Part shown: in pieces, positions 11,578 to 22,096 of the stretch
Position numbering within the stretch: position 1 is the first letter of the stretch
Layout: every line of letters begins with the position of its first letter
Assembly: GCF_010389155.1 (NCBI RefSeq)
Contig: NC_057766.1
Location: 26,173,516-26,237,515, forward strand
Direction of reading: 5' to 3'
DNA length: 64,000 nucleotides
Source of the DNA: Erigeron canadensis
Taxonomy: Eukaryota > Streptophyta > Magnoliopsida > Asterales > Asteraceae
Notes under the pieces: model-generated
What the model saw: only the letters and a program-made list of their open reading frames with translations
Databases searched by the model: none
Told to the model about the DNA's origin: nothing
Program-made: the position numbers and the translations under genes

Positions 11578-12960
11578 TCAATGAACACAAACACGCGAAA
11601 GGCTTCTGTCAAGCCATGATGTTGAGCCCGCAACAACGTCATCTGTTCCAACAAGACGATGACCAAAGTAAGTGAATTACAGCATAGGTTTTCAAAGATT
11701 CATGTCATGAATGCTATATCAAACTATCAACGCATGCAAAAGTTATAATACAAAAGTTATACGAGTAATATATTGTATGTGTGTCTATATATACCTGAAG
11801 AAGAAGTGTCACAAGTAGTAGTATTGTTACGATCAAGGCTTGCTGAATTGATTCTACCAAGGGCTACAGAGGATCCACCATTTTCATCGATTTCCATTTC
11901 ATCCATTTTTTTAACTGCTGGATTGATTCTTCTAACTGCTACAAATAAAAGAGTTATTATGGAAATTTATTGAAGATTGCAAATCAATAACCGAATCCGC
12001 ATGTATTTAACCATCTATCTTATAACATAAAACTCGCCAGACTCGACTATAAAAGAGAGAAAGAGGTCAAAATCCATACCTGGGACCGGTAAGGTAAGGC
12101 GTCCCGAGAAAACTGTCCACTTGACCATATGATCGTCAGCCTCATGTGTCTTTGAGCATATACCACCCGGATCGAAAGGAGCGCTCATATTTGTAGGAGT
12201 GACAACATACATTAGTTGTAATGGCTTAAAAAACATTAACGCTACAAAATGGGACCACTTATTTTGTTCAATGTCAGTAGCGGATTAGATATCTCCTGTT
12301 CATTCCATGATATAAAGTATGAGTGGCAAACAAGACTTCGCCGTTCAACTCTTTCATGGACACACATGTCAAGTGGACCACGTAGTAGAAAGCGTCTTGA
12401 AACAACTTGATAGTGGCTGCTGTTAGGCAGTCGCCAATACAGGTGCATCTCTTCAACGTCTTCCATATTAGGGATTGACCCGTCGAAAGTAAAGTATTGA
12501 ACTCTATTCCGCACTGCCCAAAAAAATACCACATTGATTTCATATCAAAAGCAGGGTCAAAATCAACAGGCTCCACTTGGTGGAACAAATCCATCTTGAA
12601 ATACAGACGGTCATATTCAACATCCCGGTGGAAGAAAGTGTAATACAACCCCTCGCTATAGAGAATAACATTCTTATGAAGATCCACCTCCCCCATCCTA
12701 GCCAAAAACCTGTTCCACATCAACCAAGTCCCATAGTTAGGTACCCAAATGGTATCTCATGTAAGTGGGCACTATTTTCACAACTCGTATAAAAACCACT
12801 TCAAACTGCCCCTCATCTCCTATGGTAGAGATACGGAAATAGGAATCGCTTTCAAACGGGTCGGTGGGGAAGCTCCCATCTAAGGCCAGTACCCATTGTT
12901 CCCATTAGTAAAGGGGTCGAGAACTATGAGAGAGCGTGCATTAGAGACCCCAAATAACAT
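11578..12960 (-). pseudogene. Unrecognised multi-exon gene, copy A (left arm of inverted duplication), frameshifted
   Basis: A large exon (about 12960-12080) contains HKNVILYSEGLYYTFFHR, DLFHQVEP, DFDPAFDMKSMWYFFG, EDVEEMHLYWRL and PLQLMYVVTPTNMSAPFD. It ends at a consensus donor after LPVP. An in-phase exon follows at 11938-11805 (AVRRINPAVKKMDEMEID) and another at 11642-11578 ending in a stop. The frame shifts by one base between MWYFFGQCGIEF and YFTFDGSIPN, where copy B has an extra A, so this copy is broken as it stands. The family is unknown to me. No transmembrane segment or catalytic motif was evident. Confidence 0.5.
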
Positions 12961-14298
12961 ATAACTATATCTAAAAGTTTAAGGGTTGGTCTCACTAATC
13001 CTCCCATCTTTTGACCTTGTTTACCCGTCTTTTGACCTAAAACCCAATTAAAATCCCATTATCCAATGGTTGTTCGGTATTGTGGATAAAAATCCATGTT
13101 GAATGATTATCACAATGATTATAATCAAGTAAAAATGATTAGTTTGTATTTTCACAATTTTTCTAGGATTACATATATCATGACATAAACAATCCGCGTA
13201 TTTGACACGAGTTATATTTAAAAAAAGAGGGAGAAAAAATTATTTAATTAAGGGCATTTTGGGAAAACATTTCTAGAGGAGGGTGCCCTAAACAACGAAA
13301 TCCAATCCTCAAGTAATAAAGAATAGGAAAACGTTTTTCTTACGATGATTATAATCATCGTGATAATCCCTCCCCATGGGTTTTTTTCCCACGGTACCGA
13401 ACAACCATTGGATAATGGGGTTTTAATTGGCTTTAGGCCAGAAGACGGGAGAACAATTAGGGTTCCTCTTGATTTAGGAAAATTAGTGAGACCAACCCTT
13501 AAACTTTTAGATATGGCTGATAGTTATATGTTATTTGGGGTCTCCAACGCACACTTTCTCATAGTATGTTGTTTGGGGTCTCTAATGCACACTCTCTCAT
13601 AGTATGTTGTTTGGGGTCTCTAAAACTTTTAGATGGCAACGTCCCCACCGACCCGTTTGAAAGCGATTCCTATTTTCGTATCTCTACCACAAAATACGAG
13701 GGTCAGTTTGAAGTGGTTTTTATACGGGTTGTGAAAGGAGTGCCCGCTTACATAAAATACCATTCAGGTACCGAACTATGGGACTTGGTTGATGTGGAAT
13801 AGGTTTTTGGCTGGGATGGGGAGGTAGATCCTCATAAGAATATCATTCTCTACAGCGAGGGGTTGTATCACACTTTCTCCCACCAGGATGTTGAAGATGA
13901 CCATCTGTATTTGAAGATTGATTTGTTCCACCAAGTGGAGCCTATCGATTTTGACCCTGCTTTTGATATGAAATCAATGTGGTATTTTTTGGGCAGTGGG
14001 GAATGGAGTTCAAATACTTTACTTTCGACGGGTCAAATCCCTCATATGGAAGGCGTTGAAGAGATACACCTGTATTGGCGACTGAACAACAACCACTATT
14101 AAGTTGTTTCTACTGTTTAGACGCTCTCTACTACGCGGTCCACTTATCTAATCCACTACGACATTGAACAAAGTGGTCCCGTTTTGTAGCGTTAATGTTT
14201 GTTAAGCCATTACAACTAATGTATGTTGTCACTTCTACAAATATGAGCGAACCTTTCGACCTAGGTGGTATATGTTCAAAGACACACGAGACGATTTG
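12130..14298. repeat. Large inverted duplication (arms about 1 kb, spacer about 200 bp)
   Basis: The left arm (about 12130-13150) and the right arm (about 13330-14298) are reverse-complement copies that include the unrecognised gene plus upstream DNA. Matching words include accgaacaaccattggataa, gtgagaccaacccttaaac and ggtctc near both inner edges, and catatttgtag/ctacaaatatg further out. The inner edges both carry gatgattataatcat-like palindromic DNA. The arms have diverged by substitutions and small indels. Confidence 0.7.
13340..14298 (+). pseudogene. Unrecognised gene, copy B (right arm of inverted duplication), broken
   Basis: Pieces in order are FRPEDGRTIRVPLDLGKLV, VPTDPFESDSYFRIS, YEGQFEVVFIRVVKGVPAY, YHTFSHQDVEDDHLYLKI, DLFHQVEPIDFDPAFDMKS and EEIHLYWRL. 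Together they mirror copy A. An in-frame stop follows LWDLVDVE, and a one-base insertion follows FKYFTFDGS. These lesions differ from those in copy A. About 2.6 tandem copies of a 38-41-bp unit lie at 13521-13623 inside the frame. The 3' exons of copy A are absent; NLR sequence begins instead. Confidence 0.55.
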
Positions 14299-15110
14299 AT
14301 ATATTACTCAGGATCTTAGGTTCCCTAGTTACAAAATTTTGGTCACTTCAAGATGAATGAAGATTACACGTACGAGCTTACATTGATGAATGAAAAAGAT
14401 TTAAGAACCCTTTTTTGCTATTTAGCATTTCCCAATGATGGGATTCCTGTTAATGTGGCTGATATCGTGAACAAGGTAGAAGAACAAATACTAAGTTTAT
14501 TGATCCTAATGACTTTTTGGTGTCTTGTAGATGTAGATTGTTAGATTATGTAGAGGACTCCCGTTAGAGCTTACTGCAGTCGGTGCATCGCTATGTGGGC
14601 ATCCTTTACTCAAATGAAGAACTCTTTAAAAATGTCGGATGGTCATCCCATTTTGCATTCAGTCAGCAGCATAACTCTTAGTCAAAAGTCAAGAATTGAT
14701 GCACCGGATGAATTTCCCATCGTTAAAGAATGTTTCTTACACATGGGATTGTTTCCGGCAGATGAACGAATTGCAGCCATGGTCCTGTGGATATGTGGGT
14801 AGAGTTATACAATCTTGATGAAGAGGGGATGTATACAAGTGACAACCTTATTGAGCTCTCATTAAGAAGTCTCGTCAATCTTTCTTCAATAAGGTACTCA
14901 AACCGTTCACTAAGAGATTTATTTCATCATAGATTCATAGTATATGTTGTTTCTCCATTTGTCAACTAATACATATATAATTCTACAGGAAAGAAGTAGG
15001 CGAACTACATGAATATTGTGATGGGATTTATGTCACAAAAGACGTTTTGCTGAGAGAAGGGGCCATCCACCTAAGCAGCTAGGAGCCCGGCGCAGAAAGA
15101 AAGCGATTGA
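14297..15110 (+). pseudogene. RPW8-NLR pseudogene, NB-ARC second half only
   Basis: Collinear with exons 2-4 of the intact NLR at 35807-39123. Words seen are LTLMNEKDLRTLFCYLAFPN, RLCRGLPLELTAVGASLCG, IVKECFLHMGLFPADERIAA, YNLDEEGMYTSDNLIELS and, after an intron-like gap, REGAIHLSS. The frame is interrupted: the reading after LCGHPLLK hits a stop, a base is lost at the position of ILLDMWVELY, and the exon 4 equivalent has a stop after HLSS. The P-loop half, the RPW8 domain and the LRRs are missing. It starts exactly where the inverted duplication ends, so a rearrangement joined them. Confidence 0.75.
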
Positions 15111-15119
15111 GGGGTTTTC

Positions 15120-15790
15120 ATTTTCATTCTTCATTTTCCATTTGAAAACATGATATTCCAGCTTAACTCACTAATGTCTATGATAACAGTGAAGAAGCGC
15201 CGTCGATTGGAGATATGGTTCATGACAAACAATATTCTCAAACTGCCGGTACTAATTTCAGTCATTCACCACCATCATACAGTGTTGTCGCTCCCCGAAA
15301 AGGATCTATTGCAAGTGAATCTAGTGATGGTCAGAATGTAGGGTAATACCCAAATTAAGTTATTTACTTCAAAAATTGTGACTAATTTTGAAAACATTAT
15401 AACAGAAGCAGATACATATTCATCCTGGGATATGATAAAACGGAGTAAAGCAATGTCTTTTTACATCTAATTTATAAAATTATTAGGAAAAGCATTCAAC
15501 AACTACATTTGAGTAAATTGAACAGCCTTTTACCTACAACCCTGCTAACAAATAAATGGAGTGTTTTTCATTTCTATTCTTCATTTTCCATATATAAACA
15601 TGATATTCCAGATTAGCTCACTAATACCTTTGATAACAGTGAAGTAGCACCCCCGATTGGAGATATGGTTCATGGCAAAGAGAATTCTCAAACGTAAATC
15701 ATGATTAGCCACCATCACACAGTAATGTAGCTTCCTGAAATGGATATCTTGCAAGTGAATCTACTGATGGTCAAAATGTAAGGTAATCTT
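15120..15790 (+). repeat. Direct repeat of a dispersed exon fragment (SEEAPS repeat), copies 2 and 3
   Basis: Two diverged copies, about 15120-15350 and 15560-15790, share cattttcca...aacatgatattccag...gataacagtgaag. In one frame copy 2 reads NSEEAPSIGDMVHDKQ, SPPSYSVVAPRKGS, SESSDG. Copy 3 keeps PIGDMVHGKENSQT but has stops. Copy 1 of the same exon lies at 1951-2154 on the other strand. The parent gene is not recognised. Confidence 0.55.
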
Positions 15791-15799
15791 GAAGGACGT

Positions 15800-17070
15800 G
15801 ATTTTGGGAGGTCATGGTTAATTAATTGACGTTCCATGGGGAAGGATATAATTGATGTGGCTAGAATAGCATACTTTGTAGGAAGGTTTTGAAAAGTGAT
15901 AAAGAGGGGTTCGATTGGAATAGTGACATTTGTTTGGTATATTAGAAGTCATAAAAATATGTGAACTACTCTTATTTATATAAGCGGAGATTTAGGAGAC
16001 AGCAGTCCTTGTAGTTGGGATTCTGTTGCTATGTAGTGTAAAATTTGTTAATGTATAAGCTTATTTTCGATGTTTCTCAACAACAATGAATATATTCCCT
16101 TTCTATCTTCTTGTTGCTATAATATATCTATATATATTTACAATTCACAACGTGGATGTCCATCCAACTTTGAGTCTGTATCCACTATTCATTGAACAGT
16201 GAATCAAGCGAGCTGATAGGCAGCTATGGTGCAGTCTGTCATGCTGCCTAATTGTTTTTCTTTTCTTTTCATTTTCGATTTTGGGTTAGCTTCCCTTTTA
16301 GGTTATGCTCTTAAATTAAGTGGATGCATTTTCTGTTTGGACCTAAAACGAAAGGCTCAGTTACGATGTTACAGCCACCGCGTCTCCAGCATACACAGTG
16401 CAAACTTTCTTATCACATATCTCCTAAAAGAAACTCTCATTATATCCCCTGTAGCTACGTACATCCCTGAATAAATGTGGAACATGCAACTATGGAAATC
16501 GGTGTTCTTATTTGTCTTTCTCTTTGCTAGCCATGAAAAACTGGTAAGGTGTAATAGGCGGCTTCATAGGAGTAATGAACATGGTTACCTACGGTTACAA
16601 AATGACTTTTAAAATATTATGGAATCCATGCCATGCCATGGACGGGCTTATTTGTAGTGAAACAATCTACGGCGTAATATTTTGCCCTTTTATGCGTTTT
16701 ATACACTTATCACTATAAATGCTGTTTTGTGTTGTCCATGGTTTGCTTCCAAGTCACAAGGGTCAGTGCTGATACGATCCAGTGTGGTGTGCTACCAACG
16801 CAATGCAAATCACTTAACGAAATAGCATATTTCTAAACTCAAACTAACAATAGCGTTTATCTTATAGCGGATCTTAAGAATTGGCTAAAACCAACTCTGA
16901 TTATTGTGGGTCTTAAGCATTATTTAGGTAGGTGATAGGTAAGTCAAAGAATCCATTAGTTATTTGTATAGATCATGGGTAAGAAAAAGATCAACATACT
17001 GTAATTGATCCAAATCTGACCCATTGCTCGTCCTAGTCAACCTAATATACCAAGATTTTGAACTATTTGC
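15800..17070. other. Intergenic DNA, nothing recognised
   Basis: Mixed AT-rich sequence without a credible exon. The open frame at 16226-16474 has no homology that I can see and no intron context. Confidence 0.4.
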
Positions 17071-17075
17071 ATCAA

Positions 17076-17414
17076 TTAATGTCTAACAGCAAAAATAGCC
17101 TTAGGACAAAGTCGACTAGTTAAACATTTAGACATTAGAGCATAGTATTGAACACTGAAACTGAAACTAACCTGAGCAAATAACGTATCAGAGCCATCAA
17201 TTCCTCCTCCAGGTATTGTTTTGGCTGTCTCCCAAATACATGTAATACTTTGCAATAGGTTAGTTCCAACTGCCAACACTCTGAAAGCTCCACCTTTCAA
17301 ACTAAACAATATGTATATGGTTTTCACTGATAGGCTCTTGAAAGGTAGATTCCGAAAAATGTTGCTGCCATATTTAGGAAGCCTACTGACGCCTGTTTGA
17401 AGAATGCCTCTCAA
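17076..17414 (-). other. Possible coding fragment of unknown identity
   Basis: A 112-residue minus-strand open frame contains GGAFRVLAVGTNLLQS and TIPGGGIDGSDTLFAQ, the latter followed by a GT donor. It lies 300 bases beyond the 3' end of the PPR gene on the same strand. It may be an exon relic or chance. I do not recognise a family. Confidence 0.2.
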
Positions 17415-17705
17415 AGTTCCATGTGTGCGTTAGTACATGCGATGATGGCAATGATCCACTTTCTTTCCTTTGTTTCTTTCTGATTTATATACCTCGGGAT
17501 GGCAACCCATGTCAATCAAACAAATTATCAAAATGAAAACGAGATTACTTTAAGACAAGCTTTCTAATCCGATGTGTTGTAAGTTTCAATCTCATTTTCA
17601 ATACGTGAATTGAACTTCATTTCAGCTGTAAATAATACTCCATAGCGAATCATTTAATCTAGCCATTTAAGATGCCTATTTTGTACCTAACTCCAAGGTA
17701 GATAC

Positions 17706-19691
17706 TCATCTCTTTTGATTATGTGTAGTGCTTTTAGGAGACCCTCCTACCAATGACATATAAGCAGCATAATCATAGATAAGTCCTTTCTCGTTACGTA
17801 ATTTCTCAAAAGTCTCTGGATCTCTATGATTACAATGACCTTCCAAGATGATATTGTAAGTAATGTCATCTGGAAACACACCTAAATCAAGCATCGACCG
17901 TAAAAGCTTATTTGCATTGTTCATTTGCCCAGCCTTACATAAACCATTCATCAACACATTGTAAGTAATGATTCCCGCTACAAGTCCACCCCTACGCATC
18001 TCCTTAAGCAACTTAAAACCCATCTTAACATCACCCTTTTTGCAGAACCCATCAATGACCATGGTGTAAGTAGCATTGTCAGGTTTCAAACCCATTCTCG
18101 TCATTTCCCTCAATAACTTTTCTGCATCAGTAACTAGTCCTTCCCTGCACAAACCCGAGATAAGAGCTGTGAATGCCACATTATCAAGAACAAGACCTTC
18201 ATTGACCATTCTCTCCTTAACTTCAAGTGCTGACTGCAACTCTCCCTCCTTGCAACATCCATCAAGAAGCGACGTGTAAGTAAACTTGTCAGCTTTCAAT
18301 CCAACCCGAGTCATTTCATCAAATACTCTCCTAGCTTCACCAATTCTACCACTCTTGCAAAGACCATTAACAAGTGTGTTAAAAGTAATCAAATCAGCTT
18401 TCACACCTCTAACCACCATTTTACCATACATTTGCATACCTAAATCTATCTTCCCATTTCTACATAACCCATTAATCAAAGTCGTAAAAATAACACCATT
18501 CGGCGCCAAACCCCTTCTACACATCTCATCAAACATCTTATACGCATCGCCTAACCTACTTTCTCTACACAACCCGTTAATCAAAAAACTATACGTAAAC
18601 ACATCCGCAACAAGCCCACTCTTAGCAATAACCATCTTCAACTTAAACCCATCATCTATTCTCCCTACTTTACAATACCCATTCAACAAAGTATTATAAG
18701 TAACCAAACTCGGCCTCACGCCCCACTTAACCATTTCATCAAACACTATCTTAGCACCATCAACCTCACCATCTTTAACAAAACTATGCATCAACTTATT
18801 AAACACATACACATTAGCCCGAACCCCGAACCCCAAAACCTCCAAATAAAACCTGAAAGCACCCACATTGTCATTCCCTTTCATCAAACAATCAACAACC
18901 CTTTCACAAGAATCAAAACTAGTACTAAAATTTTCTTTTTCCGCTAACCGAAAACAGTTAACAGCATCAGAAACAAACCCATGATCTAAATAACAATTAA
19001 CTAAAGCATTAAACACAAAAAAGCTACAATCTTTATCATCTTTAACACTATTTGTTTCAAGAAAAGCTTGAAAAACAGATGGTGCAGAGTGTTTACCTTT
19101 GCGGGTAATAACGAAATCGAGTAAAGATTCGGAATCTTGAAACATTTGATGAAAAGCAAGGAACTTGATCATGGTGAAGTAAGAATGGGTTGTGTGGCGA
19201 AAAGGGTGTTGAGTTGAAAGCCATTTGAAGAAAGTGAGAAGGGTTTTTGGGGATAAAAAGTTTGGATTTTGGGTAATTAAGGAGATTATGTGAGATGGTT
19301 TGAGTGATGGGATGAGTTTGTGAAGTGGGTTTGAGTTTGGGTTGGTGATGGCTTGAGAAAGTGTGGTGAGAAATGGGTCAATTGGTTGGTGAGTTGATGG
19401 TGGTGGTGGGGTGAACCAAGGTATGGTGGTGGTGGAGGCGGCGGCGGAAAGACGGCGGCGGACTTGGAATTGGAATTGGAGTTGAAATTGGGTTGAGGTT
19501 TTTATGAGGTTATGCATAGTCTCAAACGGCGGTGTGTGTTTTCTCTTGTCAAGTACTAGCTTATATGCTGCTTTTTTTTTTCTCAAACAATGAAGGGTTC
19601 TACGCATTGTGAACGGTGTGATAATCGCGACGAGTTGACTACTAGTAGTGGTGATGGTGACCGCCGCGGATGGTGCCAGCGGTGGCTGCAA
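17706..19691 (-). CDS. P-class pentatricopeptide repeat protein
   Basis: Intronless 661-residue frame, as usual for plant PPR genes. PPR proteins bind organellar RNA sequence-specifically and act in processing, stability or translation in mitochondria or plastids. About nine consecutive 35-residue repeats run from around residue 290 to 605 (for example LVTYNTLLNGYCKVGRIDDG and GVIFTTLINGLCRNGKIDLG), preceded by two or three weaker ones. No E, DYW, SMR or other C-terminal domain is visible, so it is P-class. The N-terminus is rich in Ser, Thr, Arg and Pro, consistent with an organelle transit peptide. Met29 and Met59 (MHNLIKTS) are alternative starts, and Met59 gives a more typical presequence. 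It resembles the single-copy Arabidopsis protein At1g09680 from memory, which should be confirmed. No breaks seen. Confidence 0.93.
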   Translation of the reverse strand: MQPPLAPSAAVTITTTSSQLVAIITPFTMRRTLHCLRKKKAAYKLVLDKRKHTPPFETMHNLIKTSTQFQLQFQFQVRRRLSAAASTTTIPWFTPPPPSTHQPIDPFLTTLSQAITNPNSNPLHKLIPSLKPSHIISLITQNPNFLSPKTLLTFFKWLSTQHPFRHTTHSYFTMIKFLAFHQMFQDSESLLDFVITRKGKHSAPSVFQAFLETNSVKDDKDCSFFVFNALVNCYLDHGFVSDAVNCFRLAEKENFSTSFDSCERVVDCLMKGNDNVGAFRFYLEVLGFGVRANVYVFNKLMHSFVKDGEVDGAKIVFDEMVKWGVRPSLVTYNTLLNGYCKVGRIDDGFKLKMVIAKSGLVADVFTYSFLINGLCRESRLGDAYKMFDEMCRRGLAPNGVIFTTLINGLCRNGKIDLGMQMYGKMVVRGVKADLITFNTLVNGLCKSGRIGEARRVFDEMTRVGLKADKFTYTSLLDGCCKEGELQSALEVKERMVNEGLVLDNVAFTALISGLCREGLVTDAEKLLREMTRMGLKPDNATYTMVIDGFCKKGDVKMGFKLLKEMRRGGLVAGIITYNVLMNGLCKAGQMNNANKLLRSMLDLGVFPDDITYNIILEGHCNHRDPETFEKLRNEKGLIYDYAAYMSLVGGSPKSTTHNQKR

Positions 19692-20040
19692 ATAATCAAG
19701 GGCGGATATATGTTGGATTTCAAGGTTTTTAAGAATGTATATAGTAATTCTTAAATGGACATACCTAAAAATTGGGTTTGGACCTACCTAAATTTTGAAT
19801 TGAGGAAGATATGCAACCTAATGTATTAAAATAATAGATTTTATAAGAAGAAAAAATTTAAGAAATCTGTGTTTGTTAATGGCGGCAGGAAAGAACAAGG
19901 AAGAAGACGATTGATTGATTTGGTGTAGTAATGGGCTAATGATCATGTGGTTGTGGGCTTGAAATTGAGATAAAATACCTATTTTATAAACTGTAAAACT
20001 ATAAACTCTCTAGTACTAGTACTAGAATACTAATAATTAA
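19692..20040. other. Upstream region of the PPR gene
   Basis: AT-rich sequence upstream of the minus-strand PPR start. It must hold the promoter, but I see no convincing TATA box or other site. Confidence 0.4.
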
Positions 20041-20046
20041 TAACAT

Positions 20047-20248
20047 AGGAAAGGTTCGGTAAAATATTCGGTATTTATTTTAGGTAAAGCAAGAGGGGAT
20101 TATGTAAAATTTAGGGAAGGTTATGTAAAATTCAGAGAAGGCTATGTATGTTTATCAAATTCAAAAATTTAATTTATAACTTTTTTTAAAGTGACAGACT
20201 GACAGTATTTAAGCTTAAGTAAAGTCTACCGTACGGATCATTTTCCCT
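20047..20248. mobile_element. MITE-like repeat, copy 1
   Basis: The same roughly 200-bp unit occurs at 49023-49217. Shared words are ttaggtaaagca, ggattatgtaaaatttag, ttatgtaaaattcag, tatgtatgttta and tacggat(c/t)attttccctt. In copy 2 the ends are inverted repeats; here they are more degraded. It is non-coding. Confidence 0.55.
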
Positions 20249-20249
20249 T

Positions 20250-22090
20250 ATTAATATCAGATCATTTTAATACTCCTTTTAATATCTAATTGTATTGTTT
20301 TAACTCAAATGATTAAATATATGAAAGAATTTTTACAAGTTCTAAAGAAGTTGTGGTGTCTTTTTAAAACGTTAATGTTGTTAGAAAAAAAACAATAGTT
20401 TAATCCTTTATAGCATTTTGATATATTGTTTCTTTTATTTCGAATGTATGAAACATTCATTTAGGATCCTACATGTAAACAAAACTTCTTTCGGTGATAT
20501 ATATATGCGTCAACAATTTCTTTCGGTCAACTGAAAAAAAACAAAACTTCCGATTCTTGCAATCAAACCGCTACAACCCAACCCGATATGACTCCCATGT
20601 TATTCAGTTCATTTGCTTTTTTTTTTTACCTCAAACAAAGTGGACACATGTGAATTTTGATCTTAGATCCGCTACTACAAATAATATAGGTCAACTTACG
20701 TGAAAAAAACCCTTCATATACTCAATCATTTATTCAAAATATTAAAAAATCAATATGTGAAAAGCTTTTTTACAAAAGTTGAATGTGAAACAAATTCATA
20801 CTTACTTATATAGTTAGTTGTAAAATTGGTCGTTTGAGTAATTATTTTTAAAAAATTTTAGAAAATTGTTTTAAGACCATTTGTAATCTTTCACTCGTTC
20901 ACCTACATTTTTTTTTGCGACATCAGCATCACCTTCTCATTTATTTCACTATCTACTTTTCCCCTTAATCATCCACCTATCATTTGGTCCCAACTTTTAT
21001 TTAATTAAAAACACAATACTCTACAACATTTCACTCTATATCCAATCAAAATAAAAGAAACAAGAAAAAACAAATATAAAATAAAAATGAACCCGACATT
21101 TTGTCTTTTTACCTAGGTGATCACAATCACCTTCTTCCTTGCACATACACTCATCACCTACTCCCCTTAACCATTTAGCCTTTCTATCTTTACTTTTCAC
21201 CTATCTTTACAAATGGTATAATAAGTAATATAAATATATGAGAAGTATATGGATATATAAGAAATCAAAAGAACACCAAGAGTTTCGATCTAAGACTTTA
21301 AGTTGTGATCGTTCTGGAACAATAGGAAGCTTGTCTATGTTTATCTCCATCATTATTTTTTCCAGTTTAACACTCATTTTTGAAAAGATCTTTACATTTT
21401 TAGTTCTTTTAGATTACCTAAAAAGCAGTTAAGATGATCAAATCGAGTATTTGTTGCTTAGTAGATGACACCTAGTTTAATTTACTTACTAAAAAGAAAT
21501 CCATATCATTTTTTTCTCCAAAACATCCGATTAATACATACAATTATAACATGTATGAACAAGTAATTTTCCAAGTTAACTAGTGATAATAAGGTTGTGT
21601 TGAGGGTTTCCGAGTTATAGGACTAAAATTAGTCATAAAGATGAGTAGCACTCGAACTCTGGTGAGAAATTTCAGACATTATCAATAAATCGCCAAACTC
21701 GGATTTTTACAAGAACTATTAAGTTATGTGTCATATCGTGACTTGAGTACAGAAGGTTTTGTGGTTAGCTATATATAGAGGTTTATAAAAGAGTGTAGAT
21801 TGCCTTAATTTGTTTGCTTTTAGGATGTGATACTTGTTAGCCAAACACAATTTCATTTGGTAATCCCTGTCCATGAACTGATGAACATCGAGGCAATTTC
21901 TAGTTCTCTACGAGTACGTGTATATGGCACTTGCTTTTACAATTGGTTTTGAATATATGTTTTATTGATGTTATAGACATTGTTCTAAGTCCTAACCAAA
22001 ATATATAAAAGCTAAAATTTAAAATTTTAAGCAAATCAAATTTAACCCTTGAAACTGTAATGTTAAACTCGCATTTATTTTTCAAATAAT
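20250..22090. other. Intergenic DNA with pyrimidine-rich patches
   Basis: No gene recognised. Around 20900-21210 two similar pyrimidine-rich patches (accttctcatttatttcac; accttcttccttgcacat) include words such as ccccttaa(t/c)cat. They resemble the terminal region of Harbinger-type elements such as the one ending near 59511, but are too degraded to classify. Confidence 0.35.
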
Positions 22091-22096
22091 TGATTA

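Noticed and set aside
18076..18699. Plus-strand open frames of 67 and 137 residues
   Set aside because: They are antisense shadows of the PPR repeats on the minus strand, with no independent homology.
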